A stretch of DNA of 64,000 nt from contig NC_067113.1 in NCBI RefSeq assembly GCF_021347895.1, positions 42,323,474 to 42,387,473 on the forward strand. The letters run 5' to 3'. The notes below the pieces were generated by a model, which was given only the letters and a program-made list of their open reading frames with translations, was not told where the DNA came from and did not search any database. The stretch comes from Acanthochromis polyacanthus. Its lineage: Eukaryota; Chordata; Actinopteri; Pomacentridae. The translations under genes and the position numbers were made by a program. Of the stretch, positions 34,515 through 47,991 are shown in pieces (positions within the stretch are counted from its first letter, which is position 1; each line of letters opens with the position of its first letter).

Positions 34515-37500
34515 AGCCATTTATTGAATCGGCACATGATGTTGTTATGCGTGCTGTCTACATTGTTACATCGGTGCTGCCAAACAGAGGCACTGTTGCT
34601 CAGGGAGACGCCAGCAGAGCTCAGGAGCTCAGTACTGTGAAAAGCCGGAGTGATGCAAAACCAAACGGTGTCTCGGTATTTCATCATCACTGAGAAATCA
34701 GGTTAAAAGCAAAAAGAAACACCCTAAATTGCTGTTAAAGCTACTTGGAGACAGAGGTCTTACAAGTCTGGAACTTTTAGCCTTTGGTGTTTTTTTTCTT
34801 TTTTTCTTTGAGACACTGAGATATTTCCAAAACAGAAGTGTTGCTACTCACTTTAATAAATGATGCATCACTGGGTTTGTGGTTGGAGAAGAAATTTATG
34901 GGTGTCACCGAGGGCTCAGGGCACTTATGAGGAGTATTTGCCACTATTTTAGGCTGAACTCAGCAAAATCTATTTTGTCACGATTAGCTGCAGTCCATCG
35001 CTTAGGGTAGAGCTGTGTGGAGTCGAGAGCCACATGAATCAAACTTCATTTGGATTTAGTGTTCACATCTGTTTTGTGTTTAAGGTGTCTGATTTTTACG
35101 AGGGTGAATCTGACACTGTTGATGTTTACAGAATGAATCTTTTTATCTTGGCAGGCAATATTGCGTTTATTCCATCGAAATGAACCCTTGCAGAAACAGT
35201 CTGCTCTTCTTCTCAATAAGTCAAGGCGGTGCTCCATAAAACGAGGACAGAGATGAATTAATAGAAGTGAAACACAAATAGAAAGGACATGCTAGTAAAT
35301 GGGGTGTTTTAGTTTTGACAGGAACAGTAGTTTATATTCCGTGCAGAGTGTGTAATTTCAAAACTCGCTTCAAACGCTCACAGAGTGATTTTTTTTAATA
35401 TCAAATTCTGCGCAGAGAGGACATGAAAAGCCCCCTGCTGGATAACAGTGGCTGAAACGTCCTGTCTGTTTTTGTGTTTCTGTAGAAAAATCGTCTGACT
35501 GACATGAAAATTGCCATTTAAAAGAAATAAACCAATATCAAATGGCACTGCTGCTGTGTGACAACTCTTGTGGATGTAGCTTGGAATTGTGTTCCACACG
35601 GATAGGCTGTTATGCATCAGCAGGCTTATTTTGTTTTGGGCTGTCTGAGGCTGTTTACGCGAAGCAAAGCCTTGTGTTTGAAATATGTACACAAATGCCA
35701 CAATAACAGGAAGATTGTGACAGCACCTGCTGAGACCCAGCCTCAATAAAATAAAGGGGAAAAAAGCAAAGGATTCAACTATTTACATAAAGTAGTCTGC
35801 ATGTAAACAGACAGAAAGCTGTTCAGTAGAATTGGCTTTCTGATGCTTTGCCACACATCTGGTTCTTTTAGGAGACCCTCAGTCCATCATCTGAAACAGA
35901 ATATGTCCAATCATGCCCACTGAATCTAATTTTCCCACCTTTGTTTGCTCTAATGCAGAGCAGATGTGGCTATGCAGAGAGTAACCATTAGATGTCTCAC
36001 TGTCACTCATATAAAACTGATATTTCTATTCTGCTGGGGGTCCTGTGCCAGCTTGCTCATGAAGAGGCAGACGGGGAGAAATAAAAAGCAGCAGAGATAC
36101 AATTCGGTCAGTGGATTTACTGCAGAGCTGTCAGTAAGACATCTGTAAAGACAGAGCATCTCAAAAATGTGCCGATCCTCTCGGGCCCCATTTATCAACT
36201 GGAGACAAGCAATTGCCGTGTCAGGCCCATTATGATATACAGCATCGAGCCAGGCCTCTTAGCTGATATCAAGATATCTGGGCAAGAAGTTTGTAAAAGA
36301 AACTCCGCTCAACTACTGTTCAGAGCCAAGTGGCTGTTAATTGTCTCAGAGCATTTTCCAACCAAAACAAGCCGTGGCTCTTCTGTGTTCGCTGCTGAAG
36401 ACATAATGGAAAGTGCAACAAGAATCATAGAGTATGAAATATTTCATCAGATGTTTCAAATTCTGCGATGACGTCTTTTTTCCACCTCCTTCTAAAGCGC
36501 CCAAGATGCATTTAAATGAGTTTGACATGTGTTCTTTGTGCGTGTTCTGGACTGTGGGCACAAACAGTTCTTCTCCATGTGGCAGAACACATGTGTCTGA
36601 TATGTGTGGGCTCTGTGATAGTCGGAGAGGCCCTCTGTAGGCATGTGGTCCTGGTTATCTGGCCTTACTTCCCTCTGGTATGCAGGTCCTACAAGGAAAC
36701 CTGTTCCTGTGATCCAGCAGACAGAACCATATGGAGCATTCCTCGGGATCATCTGCTTTCAATGAGGCGCCAGGTTCACAGCAGAACGGTCTTTCCGTCT
36801 TTCTGTCACCTGGAGAGGACATACTGGTGGCAGTCTCCATCCAGCACTTTTTAACAAGCTTCATTTGCATTTTTAATTATCACCTTTCATTCCAATAATG
36901 GTGCTGATGCAGAGCATCTTGCCTGAACAGCAGGGAAATGTTCACTGAGCATCACATGGCATTTCCAACAGGAGCAGCAGAGCGTGTGCTGACAGCAAAC
37001 TGCTTTTCATTTTGTTCCTTGAAACAATATTTTACCACCTTCAAACGTGTTGATTTTAAGATTTTCAGGATTCTAGATGTATGAACCAACTAAACCACAC
37101 CAATATTTGTCTTTGACAGGAGGGCCTCAATAGCTTAGCTTAACTTACAACTTAAAATATGAACACATAAAAATATAAAAGCTAGGGTGCAATTACAAGT
37201 AAAATAACCTTGATTTTTTCTAATACAGGCATTGCTTGTATAAAAGGAAGGCTCTTGTAAAAGTTTTGGGGGAAGGAATATGTTTGACTAACACACATGC
37301 AATGGTTTTAAAAAGGTCATGTGGTTAGCATGGCTTTTTGTAGTTGTTTACAGTGCTTTTATAGGTAAATCTCATTTCAGGTTTTCACGTTGATTTCATC
37401 AGCTGGCATCAAAGACTCTGAGAGCAAAGTGTGGTTAGCATTTTAATACAACGTGTGAGATAACTGCAGAACATCTCATCTGTAGCAACAGAGCACTGAG

Positions 37501-40389
37501 GCACAATAGGTGCAACGCTGGCCTATAATTATCATGACAAGCACACAGACATCATAAATGCACAGTTGCAAACACGTGTATCTGTTTTCTTTGAACAAAC
37601 ACAGCAGTAGCTGCCGTTCTCCCAGGGTTCAGGGATTATCTGGTGCCACGATTTGCTGCTTGATGTCGTTGGGTTGTGTACTTCTTTAAAACGCAAGTCA
37701 TGGGTCTTATTTGAAGGTCTTTCTCAGACTTTATTGAATGCCTCCAGTGAAATTGTGATCTTTATCAGCTTTGTACAGAAATACAGTCTGAGTGCAAGGC
37801 TGTTTGGTGACTGGATGGAATTCAAAAACTTTTCATGGGCGAGGACGGCGGTCCTTCAGGGATTTTTAAATTTAATGAGCTGTCAAGTCATAAATTATAG
37901 ATCACACCAGGCCAAACGTGTTCAAGCGAGACATTTGAATGGGTTTTTATCACAAAGTGATATGGTGTGTTGTGAAAAGGAGCAGTTATACACCCACAGA
38001 AATGTACATGAAGGAGAAATGTGCTTGAGTTCAGCGATTGTTTTACTGCAGATATTTGTCTCTCTGTATTTTCTTAGTAACTCTGAGCTGTGCAGTGCAG
38101 CTTATGGGAGCTGTCAGCGCCCCTCAAGCATGATAATAAAGTTGCACCGGCTGCTATTGTGTGCAGTGAAGTAGTTGTACATGAATTCCATTGACCTTGC
38201 CTTAGAGATTCATATCTCAGACAGGTTTTGCACATTGAAACGCTGCTTGAAGGTGCTGCAGTAATGTGGCAAATTAAGTCTGTTTTCTGTAAAGTTTCTG
38301 GCTACAAATCAGGGGTTAATCAGTTTATGCTTTGAGTCTCTGTGGTTTTCCTTTGTGAAAGGAGAGACAGCCTGCAACCTACTGTATTTCCTTAAAAATG
38401 CTTGGTACTGCACAATTTAGCCTTCTTTAACAGGTTTAAAAATAGACCTTTACAACAAATCAGAAACTTATTATAGTATAAAGGATTTCCTTCTGCTACA
38501 GTGATTGATATTATAGTATTTTATACAAATAATTGTGACATTTAGATGATGTAAAAAGTGGAAATGGACTTTTTTTTCTATTGCTTTTTGCAAGAAGTAT
38601 TTGTGAAATTAATGTAAGCAAAGCCTTGTTTGATGCATGAAGAGAATTAGGGTGGATGGTGTGAGATAACGACTTAGCACAAGATTCTGACAGTGTGATT
38701 GGAAACTGATGAAAGAAACTAATAATTATTTATGTTGTTCCCACCCGGTTAAGCCAGCGGATGGAGCCTGGAGTTACAGGTGTGTTTGCTTGCTAACCGC
38801 CCACAAAGGTCTACAAAACGAGCGCACCTCCTCGATATCTGACTGCTAACTCTAACAATCCTGCTAAAGAAATCTCTACCAACATGTTGTGGTTTGGTTT
38901 AGCTAGTTACTTGTGGCACATGCTAATGGTAAGCTGGGATTCTCAAATGCTAAGGCAGGTTTGGAGCAGCCGAGGTTGCTAACACTGCTAGCGTTCATGA
39001 GCCTCATCATGGAGATGAGCTATGAGGATTTTATTAATATCAAACTGCTGTGAATAGATCAGTAATATTCCAGGTTATTTACTGTGGAAGACTGCAGCTC
39101 ATTTGCTGTCAAATACTTTGGATTTTAGTTGCTTAGAATTATTTTTTGTAATGTTTCATTTTTAGCAGCTAGCAGGCTGCATGGGGATATTCACAGATTC
39201 TGACAAAAACTGAGTTTTATTTTGCATATTATTTTCCAGTCAAAAGGTTCATAAATGCTTACTTTGACATGCTTATTTACAGTATAAACTATTGTGCCAT
39301 AGCTGGAGAGGCTGTACTTGTATCACATTACTCTTGCCGTTTTTTGTTTTGAGTGTGCGTGTTACAATGTGCAAATGAGGATTGGCACAGTGCCACCAGC
39401 ATCTGACTGCTGTGACCTTCCTTCATACTGTTGTTTTGACTCATATTTCACCCTCAGAAAATAATCGGTGCAGTTCATTGATCCTTATCTGTCAGCCGAT
39501 GGACTCGGTATATGAAACCTTGGCTCGTGTAATGTCCTACAAAATAGATGTGTTGAATTTTCCAGGGAAATATGAAAGCAAATAATTATTTCCTACAAAG
39601 TTGGGACACCAGCAGGCTTCCAGGTCAATTTATTCAGTGTATTCAAAGAATCCTGCTGGTTTATTCAAGTTTTTTGAGATGAGAGGCAGAGTGTAGACCC
39701 ACATTTCCATTTAGACAGCATTTTTTATTTGTATACGTCGACCTGTTTGACTGAAAAATTCACGGTTTTTAATTGTGATTGCAGCTTCTCAAATCAAACG
39801 ATGACAAAAGCTCAGAATTTTTAATCTAAACAATCTTAGTCCAGAAAATAACTGACATATTACACAATAAACAAAGTGGTTTTGTTGCAGTACCAGTCAT
39901 ATTCTCATTCTGTATAATTCTCTGACAGTAAAAGTACCATGTGTAAAAATGAGATGCACTTTAGATGCTTTAGTCTCTTTTGTATTGCCTATTTGCTAAA
40001 GGATTGCAATGTGACTTAAAAAATCCTTGCTTACCTAGAGCATCCTGTGGACTGATTTCTGTGTATCGCACTGGGCACCAACTTTCCAGGAAAATGCAGG
40101 GACAAAAGAAAGGAAAAACATAATGCTGCTCTCACATAGCCAGACCTGTCTCTAGACTTTGTTTTAGCGCTGTGCCAGCACTGCAGAGTCAAATGTAGTC
40201 TCAAATATAGTTTGTAGTAAAACTGAAGTATAAAACAGAACTGAGTAAGCTTCTGTGCAAATTCACTTAAATGTTAAATAATTTAAAATTGCATCACCTC
40301 TCAATAATTGCATTATGCACAATAATAAACAAGTAAAATTCAGTTGCAGCCGTACTTAGGAGGTATTAAATGAACCATAGAACCATTAA

Positions 40390-40850
40390 ATAGAGCCGCA
40401 GTGGCCGTCCTAAGATGACAACTGGGACTTGGGAACACCCCCACAATTTAATAAATTGTGCCTTGTATCCTTTCCAACTGATAAATCCTGATATGCCAGT
40501 AGTAGGATCGCAATTGTGATCGTCAGCAGGCAGCTGATGTAGCGTTCACTTGTTGTCATAGTTACAGTGATGCCATCCCATCGGATGCTTACTTTGCAAT
40601 GGGAAATCTTTACCAAATCCGTGGATCCAGACTATAAGCCACATCACTGCCAAAATCTAATGAGGCAGTCCTTGAGTCATTTCTGACCTTCCCTGAAAAT
40701 TTCATCCAGATCCATTAGTCTGTTTTTGAGTAATGTTGCACACTGAAAGACAAACAGATTCACTGACAAACGCAGGCGAATCATCGCATAACTCTGCTGC
40801 GCCTCCTTGGCGGAGTAGCAACACCGTGAATGTCTGTGGACATGCCAACA
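40390..40850 (-). mobile_element. LINE 3'-end-like repeat fragment (RTE-type tail)
   Basis: The + strand includes CCCCCACAATTTAAT, CATTTCTGACCTTCCCTG, AAAATTTCATCCAGATCC and CTCCTTGGCGGAGTAG. These blocks recall the 3' tail of RTE-type LINE repeats in vertebrates, recognised from memory. The first portion (GGGACTTGGGAACACCCCCA... to ACTGATAAATCC) recurs at 62655-62730 with substitutions. There is no coding content. The strand is uncertain. Confidence 0.5.
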
Positions 40851-41916
40851 TACTGGCTGACGAGAAGGTTCACCGTCTGCAGAAGCTTGACTGAAAAGGA
40901 ACATTCCAGCATACCAATCCTAAACAGAATGCCAAAATCAAACAAGAGCTTCTAAAGAAGAAAAAGTGAAAACTACACAAAGCCTTTAGAGTGTTTTGAA
41001 GAGAATGACAGAGCAACACAACCGCTTCAGCAAATAGCAGCTGAAAGAAATGTACCAAAAAATGTCAGTTTGACAGACACTATTCAACAAATTGCTCCGA
41101 ACTGCAGGTGCTGCTTGAACTAACCCTGATGCTTAGATGTGATCTTCTGTAGACTTACCGTTGCCACATAGTGCCCTCTTAACTGTCCTTCATCTTTGTG
41201 AATCTATTCATCCAGAGAAGAGTCAAAGAAGAGATGAGGGTCGGGATTTCATCCACATGTGATGGATGATGTGTCAGTGAGACGGAGAGGATGGAATATG
41301 CTGAGAATCAGGCAAAAGCCAAGCTCTGACTGATAGATTAGAGCAGAGCCTCAGCTCCTCAATCAAACTTGGGACCCTTCACTGCACAAGACCTCAGGAA
41401 AGAGAAGATACGTATTCATCTCACAGTATCTGTGACACACACTTCATTTTTTGACGGAAACGCTATTTCACCGAAGGCGCTTTTACTGAAGTGTCACTGT
41501 TGTATGGATCTAAACAACCTTTAGATCATACAGAAATGGGAAAAATAAGATGAACATGAACCTCAACGTTGCAAAACAAGATTGCCCTCCACAACTCGGG
41601 GCTATCGGGCTGCTGCTGAGCTATTAAATGCAACAAAGCTCATATGTATCAGCTCAGCGGCTGCAATTCACAAACGTTCATACACAACCTAAAGGCTCTC
41701 TGTGAATGCTGCCCCTGATACATTTATTTTTTCTTCTCTGGTGAACTAACACAACCCAAGGCAGGTGAACGCAATATGGTGGTGATACCTATTTGAAATT
41801 AACAGCTTCACTTAAAATGTTGCATTTCTTGAAGCACTAATAATACATTTTACGTGTTTGAGCTCTTAATCCTGGACTAAAGGCATTTATTTTTCATGTT
41901 TTGTTTTTTTCTCCAG

Positions 41917-41951
41917 GAGACCCCCAGATCTGGAAGTGGCCGCCACAAGAG
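41917..41951 (+). CDS. pawr: pawr, 35-bp microexon
   Basis: A 35-base exon lies between a T-rich tract ending CTCCAG and a GTGAGA donor. It encodes ETPRSGSGRHK and the first two bases of a Ser codon, aligning with the mammalian segment EPPRTVSGRYKS (from recall) directly after the LL that ends the previous exon. It starts in phase 0 and ends in phase 2, exactly what the next exon requires. It is too short to stand out as a reading frame and was found by joining splice sites. Skipping it would shift the frame of everything downstream, so constitutive inclusion is expected. Confidence 0.88.
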
Positions 41952-44900
41952 GTGAGACTCATTTATTTAATCCTGACTAAGAGTGGAGTTTATCTGTCTC
42001 AGCATCAGTAGCAATGTGTCAAAAGAAGGAACACAGGCTGGTATGAGAAAACAGCAGTTTGAGTCATTAATAGCAGATTTCCTCTGAAATTGTCTGAGGG
42101 CCTTTTTTCCTGATGTCTCACTGTTGTTGTTTTTTTCCCTGCCATGCTGCTTATTTCTTGCTATTTTGGTTCAAGAAGGATGATGGTTGATGGCTGTTTT
42201 GAACAGTAGCTGACAGGAGACCATCTGGACCTCGGACAGTTTGGTCAGGCCATCACTCCCCTGCTGTGGCTGGAAGGGAGTGTCGAAAGTAAATGATTTG
42301 CTTTGAAAGCTTTTGGGTCTAAAATGAGTCACTCGGTCAAGTTTGCTTTGGCATTGGATAAGGGACTTTCACACTTTTTCTTTTCTTTTCTTTTTACATA
42401 CTAAAAAAAGAATGTTTGAACCAAGACGCCATGCTGTGCTGATATTTTGTCCTTCTCACATTTTACTGTAGAAGTTTATGGACACAGTATTGGGGTTCAA
42501 ATGATGAAGATGATAAAAATGATTTCATATGTTTGTGAATTACAGAAAATTGTTTCCCTCATCGTTAAATGAAGTCCTTTAGGAGTCGTTGCTTGAGTCT
42601 AGCGTGTATTTATTTTGCCTTATTTGCAACCAAATTGAGAAATTGTGGCCAACCCCAGCAGCCAGGTTCACCAGCTGACATTCAATCTGGCCATGTAATT
42701 ATGGCTGTTGCTCTCATCAGCTGGCCCGGCTACACTTGGACGCTCTGCGGTTCTGCAACGGGTAACCCGCCAGGTGGGCTGGGCAGCGCAAGATGGCTGA
42801 AAGAGCAACTTTAGAAGTACATGTCTGCCTCTGATTCACTTCCTTTTCAAACTATTCTCCAGTACAGTTAGTCCCTGCGCTTCATAAAACCCTTTGGTTC
42901 CATCTTATGAAGGGATTTCACACCAAATCTCATTCAAACATTTGAACATGCCTGACAGAAGTTAATTACTGTTCAGACACTGGTTGGGCTCCACTGATAC
43001 AGACAGCACAAACATGATCTGTTGATGCCACCAGAAAAATACTGCTCTTTAATAACATCTTGCAGTCTATTTACAACATATCTAATAATTTCAACCTGAT
43101 TATTGTATACCAACATTGTAACAGCAGACGTGGAGCACATCAGTTAAGAGCACTTGCTGAGATTTCTATGATTTCTTAATATTGAGCTTAATTAACTGGT
43201 GATATCAGCACAAGAACTCTTGACGAACATGATGCCAACAAGTTAGACGACCAATATTAGATGATGTTCCATGTTGGCTGTTGAGCTTTGACAAACAGCA
43301 GAGTTACATTCAACTTTTTGGCCGTACATTTGAACAAAATGCAGCCACACCAATGGAGTAAATGTTAAATAAGTTACATTTATCAGTGTCCATTATGTTG
43401 GGCCAGTTCAGAGTTTCTTTACAAGTAGTCTGCTCCTCCCACTGCCAAAAGGAATGAATTAATTCTTATAGGCTGTAGGTTGGCTGGTTCAACCAAAAAC
43501 TGTTTGAGATCATATCTAGACTACAGCCGTAATTGTAACAACGATTAGTTTATCTACCACTAACTAATATTTTCACTGGGAATTAGCCACACCTATGCAA
43601 AGAACAAAATGAGTCGGATGAAAAACACCATGCTTTTCAGCTAGCAGGAACTTGCCATGCCTCCTAATAAAAGGCTCACTTGTGTATGTCATCCGTTAAT
43701 TGACAAACGTCTTGAAAATTGTAGCTGCGGTTAGGGCTGGATGTGACCATCGGCAATACTGTGATATTGAAAAATTTTCTGCGTCTAAAGCTTCTACCTT
43801 TTCAAAAGAAAAAAATAAAACTTCAAACGGAGCTCATCTTAAAGAGTCCGTCGCCCTGAGAGACTGAAGCATTCAAAACCAGAGCACAGCCTGTTCTGCT
43901 CGTTTGAAAAGTCTGAAATCCCAACATCCATTAAGGTAACAGGGGAGTGACTGCAACTATCAGCTCTGAATGGAAACTTGTTTGGCGTTTTCTCGCTCTT
44001 TGAAGGAACGGCACGCATCAAGGCTAGACAGGGCATTAATCAGATGCTTGAATACTGTGTGTTGTGGTTTCCAGCATGGCTTTGACTTTTCCACATCAAC
44101 GATTGCGTTTGTGGAGAGACGTTGTTATACTTGTGGCTGCTGTTGTTATTTGCTTTCCTGTCTGTACTTTCTGCCTCCCACCTGCTGAGGCACCCAGGAG
44201 TGTCTGATTGGCTCAGCCTCCCTCTCTCCCAGACCTCACCCGGCGGGGCACTAATGGGCCCCGGTGTGATATTTAGTATCGAGGCCATGGATGTTTAGGC
44301 TTGGCTTCGGCCCCCGCTGTGCATCCTCGAGTACCCGTGTATGTGTGTTGATTGTGGGTGCGACCAGGGACGTATCTCTCGAAACAAGATGGCAGGCATG
44401 AATGAAGACACACAAGGCATGTTATTGTTTTGCGGTTGGCTTTTTTTAGGGCATCATGGCACGCTGATGTATTCATTGTCGCACTTTGTAATGTATATGC
44501 ATGTGTGCTTGTGTGTGTGGTCGCGCTGATAAACAAAGAGCAGCTTTCAAGAGCCACAGTGAGAGAGACAAATGAAATTCACTTTATCTTGGTGTAGGCG
44601 AGCACCAAGAAGAGCGTTTCAAGGACTCCCTCTTGATCAGAAGCGATGGTCACTGTAATGTGTCGCTCTCTGTAAGAATGAGCGAAAATAAGCCGTTGGC
44701 TCTGTAAATGTCAAGTTACAAAAAAACTACCGCCTCTGCAGATGTCAGGACGTGGTTCGGCAGCTTCAATAGAGAAAAGAAGAATGACTGATTTGACAAA
44801 AACAGATATAAACCTCAGAGAGAGAGAAAAAACATTTTACAATATAAGGCTTGTTTCTGTCGTTTGTCACCGTTGTCACTTCGAGTCCTTATAGAGATAG

Positions 44901-45435
44901 AAGTCGTGCTGCTTAGACTTGGGAGATATGAAAATGCACATTCTGATGTGTTTCAAATACATTCTGCAATGAAGTTCAGCCGTCTCCCGTGTGCAAATTG
45001 CTTTCCCAGATCTCTCAGCTGTAACACTTTCACCCAAGATGAATCATGAGGCGGTGGCAGTTCCAGATAATCCACAATGTGCTAACATGGGGGAATTACT
45101 GAACATAGATGATACAGCATTTCTAATTAGATATTTCTAGAAATGTTTTTACCCTTAAGAACAAATTGTTCAGTCCATTGAACATATTTTTGTTTGTGTT
45201 TATCTTTAAGGCCCCAGAAAGGGCTTTCAGACCTTAAGTACTTCTCTAAAACACGAACATTTTAAGACTACAGAGACAACAGTGAAAGCAGTCACGTTTG
45301 AACAAGTCTGTAACTCTAAAGCTCAGCTAATCAGCTTCATCAGGACTGTGTAAGTGGGCTTTTCTTCATTTTAATTGGCATTGGTGAAACAGCACATGAA
45401 CTGTTGTCAGACTCAAATTCAGATGTTGTGAAATC

Positions 45436-45514
45436 TAGGGCTGAACCCAAATATCCGAATATTCGTTCGCTACGGCGGTATCCGGATATTAATTTTGGTA
45501 TCCGAATATTCGCC
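45436..45514 (+). mobile_element. solo left end of the GAATATTCG-type hAT family
   Basis: TAGGGCTGAACCC followed by ATATCCGAATATTCGTTCGC and TTGGTATCCGAATATTCG closely match the left 80 bases of the element at 5981. The matching right end is absent. GTGAAATC before it and ATGAAATC at about 45594-45601 could be a decayed 8-bp duplication around a heavily deleted copy, but no terminal CAGCCCTA is present. Confidence 0.65.
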
Positions 45515-46016
45515 TTTTCAGGACCCTTGAATGTGCATTATGCAAGATATGAACATAAATATAGCAGGATAGTAAAGATACCCTTATCATAGCATGAAAT
45601 CACACTTACTCTGTTTTAATTTGAGTTCCTTCGTTTTATGTTTTGATTGACAGTCCAGGTGTAAGTTGATGTTAGTGCATACAGGTCCCTCCATTTGAAA
45701 CTTCCCCATGTTCATAAACAGAGAATGACTTTTGCATGGGCCAAGCGAAAGTCCACAGTTTGGCCATTGCCCTTAAAAAATAGATAAAATGTGGTTTGTG
45801 TGCATGTTTCATTCCATGTCTCAGCTCTACTGCCATGTTGCTGCTGTCCTCTGCTTCTCCTCAGCTTGTGTCTGATCTGCTCCAGTCTGTGTTTCTCTGT
45901 TTCCACACGAGTCGCTCCAGTCTGACTGACTGTGACACCAGACACACACAACAGAAAAAACTTGGACAGAGAGTTGAAATGAGATTGCTTGACTGGAGTG
46001 GAGAACAGCTGGCTAC

Positions 46017-46530
46017 TAGGGCTGGTCCGACTAGCATTTTCTGGGCTCCGGATATTCGGGCCCAAATAATGACTAATATCCAAATATTCGGCTCGTCCAG
46101 GGGGGAAAATGCCCTTTGATGGGGTGAAAGTAGCCAGAACGCACAGGTTGCTAATGCCAGTTTCGGATAGCGGTCACAGTTTTGTTTCCACCATCCAAGT
46201 GAACCCGACTGGTTTCCGGTAGAGTTCACCAAATACTGCTCCATGTCTCGCTTGGCACTTTGATCTTGCTCCACAGGGTTTTCATCATTGGAGTCTGACA
46301 GCATTAGCATTAGCATTAGCATGGATATCTCAGTCTTTGTCATTTTGTCTTCCGTTTACAAACGTGGTCGAAGGGAAGCGTGGTGTCAGAGTTGGTAGGT
46401 CTGTGTGATACAGCCAGCCAACTGGCCAATCCAAAGTGTGGGGGTGGGGGAGCCGAGTATTCGGATCTCAAAATTAATATTCGGATACCACCACAACGAC
46501 CGAATATTCGGATATGCGGGTCCAGCCCTA
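46017..46530 (-). mobile_element. non-autonomous hAT element keeping an hATC-like remnant
   Basis: The 514-bp element begins TAGGGCTGGTCCGA and ends TGCGGGTCCAGCCCTA, flanked by CTGGCTAC and CTGGCTAA (7 of 8). Its right end, read on minus, matches the left end of the 5981 element, so it lies in reverse orientation. Minus-strand sequence from about 46343 to 46120 encodes DMEQYLVNSTGNQ, then GSLGWWKQNCDRYPKLALA, resembling the EWW...YPxLAxLA part of an hATC domain, before losing the IPATS/ERVFS part. It is a deletion derivative, with a hexamer repeat GCATTA at 46301-46322. Confidence 0.8.
46301..46322 (+). repeat. (GCATTA)n hexanucleotide, about 3.7 units
   Basis: Tandem GCATTA units within the hAT derivative; on the minus strand they read as a Met-Leu repeat near the start of the hATC-like remnant. 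Confidence 0.9.
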
Positions 46531-47867
46531 CTGGCTAAACCCATTCAGTGTACTTTAGTTGTAGTGCAGGCTAATGTTTGTGGCTGGACTAGTTTTTGTG
46601 ACACAGTCTTTCTGGTTGTAGGGGAAAATGAAGCGGGGGTTGAGGTGTTGCCGACATACTTGTTTGTATTGATGTTAGTTGCTGGTGCTTTTGAATGCTG
46701 AATACAAAACCTATGACAAATGAGACATTGGTACTTGTTCTTGTTATTGCAAGCATTACATGCCAAATTCTTACCTGAAAATTTGAATTTTAAACGCATT
46801 ATTTTTTCAGGTTAAACTGACAAAATTAGCCAAAAAAGAAGAAAGACAGGCTGTTCACAACCTTTTTTCTTGCCATATGTCCTGTTTGTCTCTACACTTT
46901 GTTATTCAGTTACAAAAATAAATAAATCAATATGTTATGATATTTCCACAATTCCCACGACCGCTTCTAAAATCCCAGAGTTAAAAATGCTTTGCGAAGT
47001 CATCTAATACCAGAGACCTCATGTCTGGCAAACCTTGAAAAGAGTGCAGATGGTACAAAGGAGTTATCTTTGTTCCTCGTCTTGCAAGCATCTCTCCTGT
47101 CTGTTTCAGCTTCAGAAATATGCCCACAGCCCCCTTCAGACTGCTCAGTGAATCCTAGCAATTTCCAAATAATTTGGTTCCTAAACCTATCAGTCTGTTC
47201 CTAACGGGGACTGGGAGTTGTTGTAGTCCTCAGTTTGGAGCCAGAAATTCATTCCCAGTTTCCACATCAATACTTATTGGAATAAGGTCAATAAGAAAAT
47301 AAGCTGCACATGAATATTCTTTTTATTCCCAGCTGCCTCAGACTCCGTCTCTAAGCAGCGAGGAGGTGAAAAGGAGATAAGGTTAATGTTCTGCTCAAAC
47401 TGCGTGCAAAAACCTTTAAAACCTTTTGTGACGCTCAAGTTTCCACTGCCATTCCTGAGTCTATTTGAAGTTATAATATGTAAATTGTTTCTTAATCAGA
47501 ATCCTTTTTGCACCCAAGTTGCAAATCCTTGACGGCCTTTTGTCCATTAAAGGAATAAAAGGAAGAGGGGTTGTTAATAATGCATGCCTAATTGAAATGG
47601 CAAATGCGCAGAAGATATTCCCACCTGTTCTTTTGATGATGGATGTGTCACCCCATTGAAGTTTAATAATGCGGGGATGATTCATGCCTTCAAACAGCTT
47701 TGGTGTGAATACACTACCGGACACTTTGAATCGTGGAAGCAAAACACAAATGTCATCCTTTTTCCAACTTTCTTCTTCTTGTGAATAATCTGACATTAAG
47801 TCACTTGAGCGTTCAAAGTTGTACTATGTGTACTAGTAGCATGTTTGTTTGTTTGTGTTTGTAACAG

Positions 47868-47991
47868 CTCTGCAGGACAGGGGTCTGAGGAGGAGGTGGG
47901 TGGAAACAGACAACGACACAACCGTCACGGCAGAGATGGAGGAGCTGCAGCAGCAGGAAGTCTGGAGAAAAGGATGGAGGAGCTGGAGAAG
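47868..47991 (+). CDS. pawr: pawr, linker exon entering the coiled coil
   Basis: The 124-bp exon follows TTTGTAACAG and is followed by GTACAT. Its first base completes the Ser codon left by the microexon. The product is a low-complexity, polar linker (SAGQGSEEEVGG, then Arg/His-rich, then GGAAAAGS) ending in LEKRMEELEK, the start of the C-terminal coiled coil (mammalian LEKKIEDLEK). The linker is poorly conserved compared with mammals while the coiled-coil end is clear, as expected for this family. A run of GCA/GCT codons gives the AAAA stretch. Confidence 0.92.

Larger units (their letters stand above)
34472..41916 (+). other. pawr intron (7.4 kb)
   Basis: Begins GTAAGA and ends CTCCAG. It contains a (GAA)n run at 34491-34514 only 20 bases inside the donor, and an RTE-like repeat fragment near 40400-40850. 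Nothing else was recognised. Confidence 0.8.
41952..47867 (+). other. pawr intron (5.9 kb)
   Basis: Begins GTGAGA and ends TAACAG. It holds two hAT-derived pieces (45436-45514 and 46017-46530). No other structure was supported. Confidence 0.8.

Noticed and set aside
43733..43790. TTAGGGCTGGATGTGACCAT, possible solo hAT end
   Set aside because: Only the first nine or ten bases match hAT ends seen here, and no partner end or duplication was found.
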